Positions 25,186-38,395 of a DNA stretch of 64,000 nt are shown piece after piece. The stretch's first letter is position 1, and the number at the start of each line of letters is the position of its first letter. The notes beneath the pieces were generated by a model. The model was not told the origin of the DNA and ran no database searches. It saw nothing but the letters and a program-made list of their open reading frames with translations. Source of the DNA: Pseudomonas viridiflava (lineage in GTDB: Bacteria > Pseudomonadota > Gammaproteobacteria > Pseudomonadales > Pseudomonadaceae); the NCBI RefSeq assembly GCF_900573885.1, contig NZ_UPSE01000594.1, positions 62,001 through 126,000 on the forward strand, written 5' to 3'. The translations under genes were made by a program, and so were the position numbers.

Positions 25186-25614
25186 CTACGCGTATAGCAC
25201 CACGGCCGCCAGCGCCAGGTAGCGGCCGGCCTTGGCGACGGTAACCAACAGCAAAAACCGCCACAGCGGTTCGCGCATCACGCCGGCGATCAGGGTCAGC
25301 GGGTCGCCGACGATGGGTAGCCAGCTGAGCAGCAAGGTCCAGCAGCCGTAGCGCTGGTACCACCCTTGTGCGCGTTGCAGTTGTTGTTCACTGGCGGGAA
25401 ACCAGCGGCGATCGCGGAAGCGCTCGATGCCCCGGCCCAGTGCCCAGTTGACCAGTGAGCCCAGCACATTGCCGAGTGTGGCGATGAGGATTAGCGCTGC
25501 GGTGGAGTAATTGCCGGTGAGCAGCAAGCCGGCCAGCACGGCTTCCGACTGCAGCGGGAGCAGGGTGGCGGCGATGAAGGCGCTGGCGAAGAGGGTCAGG
25601 TAGGCGATGAGCAT
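25186..25614 (-). CDS. YqaA-type DedA-related membrane protein
   Basis: A 142-residue, mostly hydrophobic inner-membrane protein of the YqaA/SNARE-associated (DedA-like) group. Visible segments include AFIAATLLPLQSEAVLAGLLL, a polar GNVLGSLVNWALGRGIERFRDRRWF loop and WLPIVGDPLTLIAGVMREPLWRFL. DedA-type proteins are implicated in lipid flipping and membrane homeostasis, but this short subgroup is uncharacterised. It is exactly adjacent to and convergent with the DUF4174 gene, with no intervening base. Confidence 0.88.
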   Translation of the reverse strand: MLIAYLTLFASAFIAATLLPLQSEAVLAGLLLTGNYSTAALILIATLGNVLGSLVNWALGRGIERFRDRRWFPASEQQLQRAQGWYQRYGCWTLLLSWLPIVGDPLTLIAGVMREPLWRFLLLVTVAKAGRYLALAAVVLYA

Positions 25615-26308
25615 GGGGGGAGACTTTAGATTACGGGGGAGTGGTGGCCAACTTGTGATTTCGCGAGTTGGCTGGAGAGCAGGGCATTGGTCTGGCGACT
25701 AATTGCATCGGCCGGCGATCTGGCCGGCAATCCGCAATGCCAAAAGAAGCTCGCGCGTAAGGCGCGAAACAAAACGTTCGGTGCATGCGGTAATGAATGC
25801 CTTCTCCGATCTACAGTGTACGGCTTGAAATTCTGGATCCCCGCCTGCGCGGGGATGACAGAGGTGTTTGGAAAATCCTCCGTCATCCCCGCGCAGGCGG
25901 GGATCCAGAGTCTCACGTCTGGCTCACCTCTAGCGGCTCCCGGCCAACGACTCCACTCGGCCTGCGCTGACGGTGCGGGGTGAATCAAAAGCCAGATCAC
26001 AAGCGATAGATCACAAGCTGAATCACCAGATCAAACTCGGTAAATCAAGCGGACTGTCGAACGCCCTCGACCAAAACCCTCACGACCCGCTCCCACAGCG
26101 AGCGGCATACCGCCAAGAGCGGCTTCAGCCCCCATTCCCGCAAACACCATCGCCCATCAAACCAATCCACCAAATCCCTGAACTTTTGCTCTAACCCGGG
26201 GCTCGGAACATTACGCCCCCTGTTTCGCCAGGGATGACGAATCCCAACCAGCCGCCTCCCAATCTCCACCCCGGGCGGCGGCTGTTTGCAAAGAAGGAGC
26301 CCGATTCG
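25615..26308. other. Intergenic region upstream of glgE with inverted repeat
   Basis: About 690 bases separate the divergent yqaA-like gene and glgE. They contain a perfect 28-base inverted repeat (25832-25909), a short palindrome near 25710-25733 (CCGGCGATCTGGCCGG) and the glgE ribosome-binding site AAGGAG (26294-26299). Open frames here have no recognisable protein features. The glgE promoter was not pinpointed. Confidence 0.55.
25832..25909. repeat. Perfect 28-base inverted repeat (family E)
   Basis: The left arm 25832-25859 starts TCTGGATCCCCGCC and the right arm 25882-25909 is its exact reverse complement, with a 22-base spacer. Each arm itself contains the hairpin CCCCGCCTGCGCGGGG. The sequence resembles dispersed intergenic repeats common in Proteobacteria and would form a strong cruciform or RNA hairpin. 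Confidence 0.85.
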
Positions 26309-28330
26309 ATGTCGCACGCCAGCCCGTTGGCCCCCCTCAATCAGGTTGCTGAACGTCAGGCTGCCACCCTGCAAATAGATGACGCCCTGCAGTTGCCCCG
26401 CATCGCTATCGAGTCCGTTACGCCTGTTGTCGATGCCGGTCGTTTTGCCGCCAAGGGCATCGCCGGTTCTGCCGTCACGGTCACTGCGGTGATTTTCACG
26501 GACGGGCACGACAAGCTCGACGCTTCCATCCTCTGGCGCGCCGAGCTGGAAGAAAAGTGGCACCGCGCGCCGCTGGAGTCCCTGGGTAATGATCTGTGGC
26601 AGGGCACCTTTACGCCCGGCCAGCCTGGGCGTTATCAGTTCGCGGTGCAGGCGTGGTGGGATGTTTACGGCACCTTTACTTATGAGTTGTTGAAGAAGTT
26701 TTCCGCTGGGGTGCCCATCACCCTTGAGCTGCAGGAAGGCGAGTTGTTGCTGCGCCGCGCGGCCGAGCACGCCGGCCCGGAGCATGCGGAGTTGATGGCC
26801 GAGCGCTTGCGTACGCTGCAGGACACGCAGTCGGTGGAAGAGCGGGTGAAGTTCTTTTTGGCGCCGGAAACCACCGAAGCGATGCGCCAGACCGAGGCCC
26901 ATCCGCACCGGGTGAACAGCCCGGCCTATCCGATGGACATCGAGCGCAAGCTGGCCGAGTTCGCCAGTTGGTATGAGCTGTTCCCGCGCTCGGCGACGGA
27001 TGATGAGGACCGCCACGGTACGTTCCGCGATGTGATCGAGCGGCTGCCGTATGTGCGCGATATGGGCTTCGATGTGTTGTATTTCCCGCCGATTCATCCC
27101 ATCGGCAAGGCGCACCGCAAAGGCCGCAATAATTCCCTGCAAGCGCGCGCGAATGATCCCGGCAGCCCGTATGCCATCGGCAGCAAGGATGGCGGCCACG
27201 ATGCCATTCACCCGCAGCTCGGTACCTTCGAGGATTTCCGCGCGTTGGTGCAGGCTGCCAAGGAGCACGGCCTGGAAATCGCGCTGGACTTCGCCATTCA
27301 GTGCTCGCCCGATCACCCGTGGTTGCAGGAGCATCCGGGTTGGTTCAGCTGGCGGCCGGACGGCAGTATTCGCCATGCGGAAAACCCGCCGAAGAAGTAC
27401 GAAGACATCGTTAATGTCGACTTCTATTCCGAAGACGCCATGCCGCAGTTGTGGCTGGCGCTGCGCGATGTGGTCAAGGGCTGGGTGGAGCAGGGCGTTA
27501 CGCTGTTCCGCGTGGATAACCCGCACACCAAACCGTTGCCGTTCTGGGAGTGGCTGATTGCTGATATTCGCGCCACGCACCCGGAGGTGATTTTCCTCGC
27601 GGAGGCCTTTACCCGCCCGGCCATGATGGCGCGTCTGGGTAAGGTCGGTTACAGCCAGAGCTACACCTATTTCACCTGGCGCAACACCAAGGCCGAGTTG
27701 GCTGAGTACTTCACCCAGCTGAACCAGGCGCCGTGGCGCGATTGCTACCGGCCGAATTTCTTTGTGAATACGCCGGATATCAACCCGGCCTTTTTGCATA
27801 ACAACGGTCGGGCAGGTTTTCTGATTCGCGCCGCGTTGGCCACCATGGGGTCGGGCCTGTGGGGCATGTATTCGGGGTTCGAGATTTGCGAGTCGGCACC
27901 GGTGCCGGGCAAAGAGGAATACCTGGATTCCGAGAAGTACCAGATTCGGCCGCGCAATTTTCAGCAGCCGGGCAACATCGTCAGCGAGATCGCCCAGTTC
28001 AATCGCATTCGCCGCCAGAACCCGGCGCTGCAAACCCACCTCGGGCTGCAGATTTACACCTGTTACAACGACAACATTCTGCTGTTCGGCAAACGCACGG
28101 CAGACCTCAGCAATTTCGTGCTGGTGGCGGTCAGCCTCGACCCGCACAACGCCCAGGAAGCCCATTTCGAACTGCCGCTCTGGGAGTTCGGGCTGCCTGA
28201 TGACGCCAATCTGCATGGCGAAGATTTGATGACCGGCCACACCTGGACCTGGTATGGCAAAACCCAATGGATGCGCATCGAGCCATGGCACCAGCCATTC
28301 GGTATCTGGCGTGTGCGCGTAACCGGCTAA
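26309..28330 (+). CDS. glgE: Alpha-1,4-glucan:maltose-1-phosphate maltosyltransferase GlgE
   Basis: GlgE (673 aa) transfers maltosyl units from maltose-1-phosphate onto growing alpha-1,4-glucan. It is a GH13_3 enzyme with an N-terminal beta-sandwich (about 25-150) and a catalytic barrel. Inferred catalytic residues are D403 (LFRVDNPHTKP) and E432 (FLAEAFTRP). Other markers are the YFPPIHPIGKAHRKGRNN loop and YFTWRNTK. The ATG at 26309 has AAGGAG nine bases upstream, so the in-frame ATG at 26234 is rejected as start. It heads the operon glgE, treS-maltokinase, glgB, which covers trehalose to branched glucan. Confidence 0.96.
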   Translation: MSHASPLAPLNQVAERQAATLQIDDALQLPRIAIESVTPVVDAGRFAAKGIAGSAVTVTAVIFTDGHDKLDASILWRAELEEKWHRAPLESLGNDLWQGTFTPGQPGRYQFAVQAWWDVYGTFTYELLKKFSAGVPITLELQEGELLLRRAAEHAGPEHAELMAERLRTLQDTQSVEERVKFFLAPETTEAMRQTEAHPHRVNSPAYPMDIERKLAEFASWYELFPRSATDDEDRHGTFRDVIERLPYVRDMGFDVLYFPPIHPIGKAHRKGRNNSLQARANDPGSPYAIGSKDGGHDAIHPQLGTFEDFRALVQAAKEHGLEIALDFAIQCSPDHPWLQEHPGWFSWRPDGSIRHAENPPKKYEDIVNVDFYSEDAMPQLWLALRDVVKGWVEQGVTLFRVDNPHTKPLPFWEWLIADIRATHPEVIFLAEAFTRPAMMARLGKVGYSQSYTYFTWRNTKAELAEYFTQLNQAPWRDCYRPNFFVNTPDINPAFLHNNGRAGFLIRAALATMGSGLWGMYSGFEICESAPVPGKEEYLDSEKYQIRPRNFQQPGNIVSEIAQFNRIRRQNPALQTHLGLQIYTCYNDNILLFGKRTADLSNFVLVAVSLDPHNAQEAHFELPLWEFGLPDDANLHGEDLMTGHTWTWYGKTQWMRIEPWHQPFGIWRVRVTG

Positions 28331-28341
28331 GGGAATACGCA

Positions 28342-31715
<3,374 letters not shown>

Positions 31716-31719
<4 letters not shown>

Positions 31720-33911
31720 CTGATTCCAATGTGCTGACCCCGCGCGAGAGCACCCTGCCGGATGAACAGGTTCAGGCGTTGGTGCGCGCCGAGCACAGCG
31801 ATCCGTTCGCCTTTCTCGGGCCCCATCGCGACGAGCAGGGGCCGATTGTTCGCGCCTATTTGCCCGGTGCGCTGGGTGTGGATCTGATCGACGCCAGCAA
31901 TGGCGAAAACCTCGGCGCCATGACCTTGGGCGAAGTGCCCGGCATGTTCACGATCCGCCCGGCCGACGACCGCCGTTATCGCCTGCGCATCCGTTGGGGC
32001 GCGGGCGAGCAGGAGATCGAAGACCCCTACGCGTTCGGGCCGCAGCTCGGCGACATGGACATTTACCTGTTCAACGAAGGCAATCACCGTGATCTCGGCA
32101 AAGCCTTCGGCGCGCAGTTGGTGGAAGTGGACGGCATTCCGGGCGTGCGTTTTGCGGTCTGGGCACCCAATGCCCGGCGCGTTTCGGTGGTGGGTCATTT
32201 CAATGGTTGGGATGGCCGCCGCCATGTGATGCGTGCCCGGCACCCCTCGGGTGTGTGGGAGATTTTCATTCCCCGTATCGCGCCGGGCGAGGTGTACAAA
32301 TACGAAATTCTCGGCAGTCACGGCGTATTGCCGCTCAAGGCCGACCCCATCGCCCTGGCCACCGAGCATCCGCCGGCCACGGGTTCGGTGGTGGCGCAGC
32401 CGCTGGAATTTGTCTGGAACGACCAGCAGTGGATTGAAAACCGCCCGCAGCATCAGGCGCATAACCAGCCGCTGTCGATTTACGAAATGCACGTAGGCTC
32501 GTGGCGTCACGACGACGGTCGCGTGCTGCAATGGCCGGAGCTCGCGGACCAGTTGATTCCGTACATGCACGAAATGGGCTTCACCCATGTCGAGCTGTTG
32601 CCGATCATGGAGCACCCGTTTGGTGGCTCGTGGGGCTACCAGTTGTTGTCCCAGTTTGCGCCCAGTGCGCGCTATGGCACGCCAGCGCAGTTTGCCGCAT
32701 TTGTCGACGCCTGCCATTGCGCCGGCATCGGCGTGATTCTCGACTGGGTGCCTGCGCATTTCCCCACCGACAGTCACGGCCTGGCGCGCTTCGACGGCAC
32801 CGCGTTGTATGAATACGCGCACCCGTTCGAGGGCTTCCACCAAGACTGGGACACCTTTATCTACAACCTCGGCCGCAACGAAGTGCATGGCTACATGCTG
32901 GCTTCGGCGCTGCACTGGTTGCGGCTGTATCACATCGATGGCCTGCGTGTAGATGCAGTGGCCTCAATGCTGTACCGCGACTATTCCCGCAAGCAGGGCG
33001 AGTGGATTCCCAACCGCCACGGTGGCCGGGAAAACCTCGAAGCCATCGACTTCCTCCGCCACCTCAACGACGTGGTGCACAGCGAAGTGCCTGGCGCACT
33101 GGTGATTGCCGAGGAGTCCACCGCCTGGCCAGGCGTCAGCCATGACACCCAGAGCGGTGGCCTTGGCTTCGCCTACAAATGGAACATGGGCTGGATGCAC
33201 GACAGCCTCAAGTACATTGCCGAAGACCCGATCAACCGTCAGCACCACCACGACCAGCTGACGTTTGGCTTGCTCTATGCGTTTACCGAGCAATTCATCC
33301 TGCCGATTTCCCACGACGAAGTGGTGCACGGCAAGCGCTCGTTGCTCGACAAAATGCCCGGCGACCGCTGGCAGAAATTTGCCAACCTGCGTTTGTACCT
33401 GAGCTTTATGTGGACCCATCCCGGCAAGAAATTGCTGTTTATGGGCTGCGAGTTCGGCCAGTGGCGCGAATGGAGCCACGACCATGAACTGGACTGGTAC
33501 CTGCTGCGTTATGGCGAACACCAGGGCGCGCAAAACCTGGTTAAGACCCTCAACCAGCTATACCGCCAGCACCCCGCCATGCACCAACGCGACGGCCGCG
33601 CCGAAGGCTTCCAATGGCTGATCGGCGACGATGCGGCCAACAGCGTGTACGCCTGGCTACGCCACGGCGACGATGGCGCGCCGATGCTGGTCGTGCACAA
33701 CTTCACCCCTGTGCCGCGAGAGAACTACCGGATCGGCGTGCCGCAGGCGGGCGAATGGCACGTTCTGCTCAACAGCGACGACGAGCAATTCTCCGGCTCG
33801 AACGCCGGGTCGCGAGGCAGCGTGCATACAGAGGGCGCGGAAGCGCACGGCCAGCCGCAATCGCTGAGCCTCAGCTTGCCGCCGTTGGGGACGTTGGTGC
33901 TCAAGCCGTAA
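31716..33911 (+). CDS. glgB: 1,4-alpha-glucan branching enzyme GlgB
   Basis: GlgB (731 aa, GH13_9) makes alpha-1,6 branches in the glucan built by GlgE. It has an N-terminal pair of CBM48-like domains (FAFLGPHRDE; RFAVWAPNARRVSVVGHFNGWD) and a barrel. The inferred nucleophile is D413 in LRVDAVASMLYRDYSR, with acid E466 in VIAEEST and the conserved ISHDEVVHGK. It overlaps treS by 4 nt. A short Gly/Ser-containing insert near the C-terminus (NAGSRGSVHTEGAEAHGQ) is not part of the usual core. It ends opposite a convergent membrane-protein operon, with a repeat field between. Confidence 0.97.
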
Positions 33912-34459
33912 GGGCCCGTTGGGCTTCGCTGCGCTCAACCCAACCTACGGTATCGACGTAGGTTGGGTTATTCCGCGTTCGATGAGCGAAGCGAAGTCCA
34001 GTTCGTCGCATGCCAAACTCCACCGTTAAAATGTCGCGCAATGCGTAGGTTGGGTTGAGCGCAGCGAAGCCCAACATTCAAATTACCTCTAAAGTCTTCT
34101 GGCAGCATTGCCGTTTCAGGGAGTTCGCGACCAAGGTCGCTCCTACAAAGCGAATCAACGTCGCCGCACAGTTTCTTCGTAGGAGTCAGCTTGCTGGCGA
34201 ACCCTGCAAACTTCGTTGCCGAGATTTCCGTTTCCAGGGTTCGCGACCAAGGTCGCTCCTACGAAAAGCGATACATCGTCGTGGCGCAGTTCTTTGTAGG
34301 AGCCAGCTTGCTGGCGAGCCCTGCAAACTTCGTTGCCGGAATGGCCGCTCAAGCCGCAACGGCCCAACATCCCGGACGATACAAATCTTATTGATTCAAT
34401 CGTAATAGCATCGCGGCCAAAGCCATTATTAAAGGTTTCAGCCGCGATGCTTTCGCCCG
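33912..34459. repeat. Field of dispersed palindromic repeats between convergent operons
   Basis: Almost the whole 548-base gap is repetitive. Family A palindromes lie at 33918-33949 and, inverted, at 34044-34075 (CGTAGGTTGGGTTGAGCGC...GAAGCCCAAC); a partial copy begins near 33955. A REP composite of about 116 bases is present in nearly two tandem copies at 34107-34340. Each copy holds GTTCGCGACCAAGGTCGCTC and then GTAGGAGYCAGCTTGCTGGC. The latter is the well-known Pseudomonas REP core. No gene was seen. Confidence 0.85.
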
Positions 34460-35455
34460 TCAATCGTCCTGCGAAGTCCGAATGTGTTTGGCGCGCTTTT
34501 CCAGTACCAGGTACACAACCACGGCGACGGCCAACGGGATCAGGAAGTAGATGACCCGGTAGCCGATCAACGCGGCAACGATCGAGCCTTTGTCGACCTG
34601 GTGTTGTAGCAGTGCAATAAACACCGCTTCCAGTACGCCAAGCCCGGCCGGGATATGGGTAATGACGCCGGCGATGCTGCTGATGAGCAAAATGCCGAGA
34701 ATGTCCCAGTACGAGACTTTGTCGGGCAGCAGGATGAAGATCATCGCCGCCATCAGCCCCCAGTTCAGCGTGCCCAGCACGACCTGCACACTTGCCATGC
34801 GCAGGCTGGGCAGGGTGATTTCCTGTTTGCCGAAGTGCCAGTTGCGGCGTTTGCTGAATTTGCAGGCGAAGAGGTACACCGCCGATGCCGCCAGCAACGC
34901 GAAGCCGATGAGTTGAAGGGTGCTTTCGCCGATTTTCCAGTGTTCGGGCAGGTCTACCAGGCGCAGGGAAAACACGCCGCCGGCGAGCAGGATGTAGCCG
35001 AGCCAGTTGGTCAGCAGGCTGATGCTGATGACTTTGGTGATGGTCGGCACATCCAGCCCGAGGCGCGAGTACAGGCGGTAGCGCATGGCGATGCCGCCGA
35101 CCCACGAGCTCAGGTTGAGGTTGAAGGCGTAACACACAAACGTCACCGGAATGGTCTGCCGGGCCGGCAGTTTGTGTTCGGTGTAGTGACTGCCGATCAG
35201 GTCGAAACAGCTGTAAACCGCGTAACTCACGGCGCTCGCCAGCAAGGCCAGCAGCAGCGTCTGCGCGCTGTAGGCATGCAGCGCGGTTTTCACTTCCTGC
35301 CAGTTGAGGTTTTTCACCAGCAGGTAGAGCAGCACGGGCACCAGGCAGAAGAAGAAAACATTGAGTAGCCGTTTGCCCCAGATTTTCCAGGCCGGTTGCG
35401 GTTTGTCCTGCTCGGAGTTGTCTTGCTGCTCGGAGGCGACGCTGTTGGCGCTCAT
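34460..35455 (-). CDS. Lysylphosphatidylglycerol synthase-like membrane protein (UPF0104)
   Basis: A 331-residue polytopic protein with about eight predicted helices. It corresponds to the flippase-type membrane domain of MprF/LPG synthases without the aminoacyl-transferase domain. Markers are LNLSSWVGGIAMRYRLYSRLGL and AGVITHIPAGLGVLEAVF. The N-terminus is a polar tail (about 1-22, Gln/Asp/Glu-rich). It is the last gene of a minus-strand operon with a cardiolipin-synthase-like gene, overlapping it by 4 nt, so a role in phospholipid handling is plausible. The substrate is unknown. Confidence 0.9.
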   Translation of the reverse strand: MSANSVASEQQDNSEQDKPQPAWKIWGKRLLNVFFFCLVPVLLYLLVKNLNWQEVKTALHAYSAQTLLLALLASAVSYAVYSCFDLIGSHYTEHKLPARQTIPVTFVCYAFNLNLSSWVGGIAMRYRLYSRLGLDVPTITKVISISLLTNWLGYILLAGGVFSLRLVDLPEHWKIGESTLQLIGFALLAASAVYLFACKFSKRRNWHFGKQEITLPSLRMASVQVVLGTLNWGLMAAMIFILLPDKVSYWDILGILLISSIAGVITHIPAGLGVLEAVFIALLQHQVDKGSIVAALIGYRVIYFLIPLAVAVVVYLVLEKRAKHIRTSQDD

Positions 35456-36690
35456 CGGCTTTCCTCCGTTTTAAGGTTCATGTCGTTCTCGCTCTGTGGG
35501 TTCACTGCCAGCGGTTCGGTTACAACCAGTGGTTTCAGGCGCGGCGAGTGGGCCGGCAACCAACCGGCAATCGCTGGGAAGTGGCGCAGGAAATGGAAGG
35601 TGAGAAAAATGATGGGCGCTCGCCACCAGTAGCCGCGCATCACCCGCTCCAGGCTGATGCGTTTGCAGCTGGCGTTCGCCAGCTCGGTGAGGTGGTCGTG
35701 CAGTTGCTGGTTGAAGCGGTGGTCGCGAATGATCAGGTTCGCTTCAAGGTTCAGCGACAGGCTCAACGGGTCCAGATTGCTGGAGCCCACGGTCGCCCAT
35801 TCGTGGTCCACCAGTGCGACCTTGCCGTGCAGCGGGCGTTGGCAGTATTCGTGAATCACCACACCGTCACGCAGCAGGTAGTTGTAGAGCAGCCGCGTGC
35901 ACAGGCGCACCACTGGCATGTCCGGCATGCCTTGCATAATCAACGTCACCTTCACGCCCCGGCGCGCGGCGTTGCGCAGCTCGCGCAGCAGCCGGTAGCC
36001 GGGGAAGAAGTAGGCGTTGGCAATCACCAGGCGGTGGTTAGCTGAACGGATGGCGTTCATGTAGGCCGCTTCGATGCAGTCCTGGTACTGCTCGTTGTCG
36101 CGCAGGGTCAGAAGCATGCGCACCGTGCCGCGGAAGTGATTGGCGGGTGAGGCCGGTTGCTGGCCGGGACGATCGCCACGGCGCCATGCCAGCAGCTCAA
36201 GGGCCGCACGGTGAACGTCGGTGACGATGGGCCCGCGCACTTGCACGGCGTAGTCCTGCTTGGCCATCGGGCCGAAATCGGCAAGGTGGTCGGCGCAGAA
36301 GTTGATGCCGCCGATAAAGGCGATTTCAGCGTCTACCACGACAATTTTGCGGTGCAGGCGGCGGAACAGGTTGGTGCGCATGCCCAGCACGCGCGGGCGC
36401 GGGTCGAACATATTGAGCTTCACGCCAGCTTCGGTGAGCGCGGCCACGTAGGGCGAGCCAAGATCGGCCGTGCCGTAACCGTCCACCGTCACTTCCACGT
36501 TTACCCCACGCTTGGCGGCTGCGATCAGCACTTTCTGCAGCTCCTGGCCGACCTTGTCTTCATAAATGATGAAGGTCTCCAGCAGCACCTCCTTGCGCGC
36601 CGCCTCGATGCAGGCGAATACGCGCGGGTAGAACTCCTCGCCATTGATCAGCAGCTGTACTTCATTACCTTCACGCCACTCGTACTTCAT
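35452..36690 (-). CDS. clsB: Cardiolipin synthase ClsB-like phospholipase D family protein
   Basis: A 412-residue PLD-superfamily enzyme with two HKD motifs: H113-x-K115-x4-D120 (HRKIVVVDAEIAFIGG) and H288-x-K290-x4-D295 (HGKVALVDHEWATVGSSNLDP). It has no N-terminal membrane helices, as in ClsB, and a hydrophobic patch near 365-385. The ATG at 36690 overlaps the upstream EEP gene (ATGA); the longer reading frame to 36738 lies inside that gene. It probably joins phosphatidyl groups to make cardiolipin or a related lipid. A comparable gene lies in the P. aeruginosa stress-gene region that also carries the GlgE pathway. Confidence 0.88.
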   Translation of the reverse strand: MKYEWREGNEVQLLINGEEFYPRVFACIEAARKEVLLETFIIYEDKVGQELQKVLIAAAKRGVNVEVTVDGYGTADLGSPYVAALTEAGVKLNMFDPRPRVLGMRTNLFRRLHRKIVVVDAEIAFIGGINFCADHLADFGPMAKQDYAVQVRGPIVTDVHRAALELLAWRRGDRPGQQPASPANHFRGTVRMLLTLRDNEQYQDCIEAAYMNAIRSANHRLVIANAYFFPGYRLLRELRNAARRGVKVTLIMQGMPDMPVVRLCTRLLYNYLLRDGVVIHEYCQRPLHGKVALVDHEWATVGSSNLDPLSLSLNLEANLIIRDHRFNQQLHDHLTELANASCKRISLERVMRGYWWRAPIIFLTFHFLRHFPAIAGWLPAHSPRLKPLVVTEPLAVNPQSENDMNLKTEESR

Positions 36691-37475
36691 AGGCGAATCT
36701 CCACGGCTAACGGCGCATGGTCGGACAGATGCGACCACGGTCTTGTCGACAACACCTGGGGCTCATGGCTCTGGGCGTTGCGGATATAAATTCGGTCCAG
36801 GCACAACAGCGGCCAGCGCGCCGGAAAGCTGCGGGCGGGGGCGCCGAAATGCTGCATAAACACTTCCTCCATCCCGGCGTTGGCCAGCACGGCATCGGCA
36901 CGCAGGCGCCAGTCGTTGAAGTCGCCGGCGACAATCACCGGTGCGTCTTTGGGCAGTGCATCAAGCAGCGTGCACAACAGCTCCAGCTGTTTTTGCCGAT
37001 GGCCTTCGCGCAGGCCCAGGTGCACGCAAATGGCATGCACCTCGCGGTGGCCGGGTACGTCGAGCACGCTGTGCAACAGGCCGCGTTGCTCGTGTACGCC
37101 GACCGAAACGTCGAGGTTGTCGTGACGCAGAATCGGGAATTTCGACAGCAGCGCATTGCCGTGGTCGCCGTCCGGGTACACCGCGTTGCGCCCATAGGCG
37201 AATTGCGGCCACATGGCATCGGCGAGAAATTCGTACTGGGGCGTCGGCGGCCAGTTGCTGTAGCGCTTGGCATGGGTTTGGTGAGTGCCGTGCACTTCCT
37301 GCAGAAACACCAGGTCGGAGTCCATGGTGCGCACCGCGTCGCGCAGCTCGGGCAAGATGAAACGCCGGTTGAAGAAGGTGAATCCCTTGTGCGTGTTGAC
37401 CGTAAGAATGCGCAGGCTGTGCACGGCGGGCCGCAGCTGATTCACAGGCAGTGGCACGGAGGTGACGGTGGTCAT
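36687..37475 (-). CDS. Endonuclease/exonuclease/phosphatase (EEP) family protein
   Basis: A 262-residue EEP-fold metal-dependent hydrolase. Motifs include LRILTVNTHKG, LVFLQEVHGT (metal-binding Glu), HAICVHLGLREGHRQKQLELL, PVIVAGDFNDWR and the terminal HLSDHAPLAVEI (catalytic His). There is no signal peptide. In comparable pseudomonad loci the gene accompanies a clsB-like gene, and the same association occurs for ybhP in the E. coli ybhP-clsB-ybhN cluster. A lipid-related phosphodiesterase activity is thus as likely as a nuclease. It overlaps genes on both sides by 4 nt. Confidence 0.88.
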   Translation of the reverse strand: MTTVTSVPLPVNQLRPAVHSLRILTVNTHKGFTFFNRRFILPELRDAVRTMDSDLVFLQEVHGTHQTHAKRYSNWPPTPQYEFLADAMWPQFAYGRNAVYPDGDHGNALLSKFPILRHDNLDVSVGVHEQRGLLHSVLDVPGHREVHAICVHLGLREGHRQKQLELLCTLLDALPKDAPVIVAGDFNDWRLRADAVLANAGMEEVFMQHFGAPARSFPARWPLLCLDRIYIRNAQSHEPQVLSTRPWSHLSDHAPLAVEIRL

Positions 37476-38392
37476 AACTCGATTCCTTGCGGTAATTCAC
37501 CGGGTTTCGTCGCCAACTCGGCGGTGAGGTCGAACGACTCCAGCAACTTGCGCGCATCAAATGGCGCGCGCACCTTGATGTCGTTGTCGAAGTAGCAATA
37601 CACGTCGCGCGAGCCGCGCTTGGGTTTGCTGTCGGGGCTGATGAGGTGAGCGTCAGCCGGCTGTTTGCCGTGGCTCCAGGCTTCGATGCGGTCGTGCCAG
37701 CGCTTTAGCGCAGGGCCCGAGTAGCCGCTGGCATAGAGCTTTTTATCGCCGTGCAGGCGCATGTAAACGAAGTCGCTGGTGATGTCTTCGGCGTACGGCC
37801 ATTTCTTCGCGGCGTCGGCTACCACCAGCGCGACGTTGTATTTGCGCAGCAGCGCGATGTACTCGTCGTTGACGAAACTGTCGTGACGAATCTCCATGGC
37901 GTGGCGCATCGGCAATTTGCCGGGCCAGTCCTGGTAACCCTCGACTTGGCGGCGCTCGTCGCACTGGCTGGCAATCTTCTTGGCCGCGCGCCGCGTGGTC
38001 GGCAATTGCTGAAAAAACTCTTCAATCAACACCGCGTCGTACTTGAACGTCGGCGGAAACTGCCAGAGCAGGGGCCCCAGGCGTGTGTCCAGCTGACCGA
38101 GGCCGGAGGCGAAGAAGTTCGCCATCGGCTGTTCGATGTCGCGCAGGCGTTTGATGTGGGTGATCAGGCGCGGCGCCTTGATGCTGAAGACGAAATCGTC
38201 CGGCGTGTCCGCCGCCCAGCCGCGGTAGCGCTCAGGCGTTTGCAGGGCGTAGAACGAGCCGTTTACTTCAATGCTGTTGACAGCGCGCGAGGCAAATTTG
38301 AGCTCGTTCTTTTGCACCAGTCCCTCTGGGTAGAACTCGCCGCGCCATGGCCCGTAACGCCAGCCGGATATCCCGATTCGAATGGCGGTCAT
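37472..38392 (-). CDS. DUF72 family protein (YecE-like)
   Basis: 306 residues of the DUF72 TIM-barrel family (IRIGISGWRYGPWRGEFYP at the start; SIEVNGSFYALQTPERYRGWAADTPDDFVFSIKAPRLITHIKRL; LWQFPPTFKYD; VYMRLHGDKKLYASGYSGPALKRW). The biochemical function of DUF72 is not established. It starts 3 bases after the alcohol dehydrogenase stop and overlaps the EEP gene (ATGA), so it belongs to the same operon. No signal peptide or membrane segment is present. Confidence 0.92.
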   Translation of the reverse strand: MTAIRIGISGWRYGPWRGEFYPEGLVQKNELKFASRAVNSIEVNGSFYALQTPERYRGWAADTPDDFVFSIKAPRLITHIKRLRDIEQPMANFFASGLGQLDTRLGPLLWQFPPTFKYDAVLIEEFFQQLPTTRRAAKKIASQCDERRQVEGYQDWPGKLPMRHAMEIRHDSFVNDEYIALLRKYNVALVVADAAKKWPYAEDITSDFVYMRLHGDKKLYASGYSGPALKRWHDRIEAWSHGKQPADAHLISPDSKPKRGSRDVYCYFDNDIKVRAPFDARKLLESFDLTAELATKPGELPQGIEL

Positions 38393-38395
38393 GGT

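Noticed and set aside
33912..34459. Repeat field considered as a CRISPR array
   Set aside because: Units are palindromic REP-type elements with irregular spacing and similar, non-unique interval sequences; no cas genes in the window.
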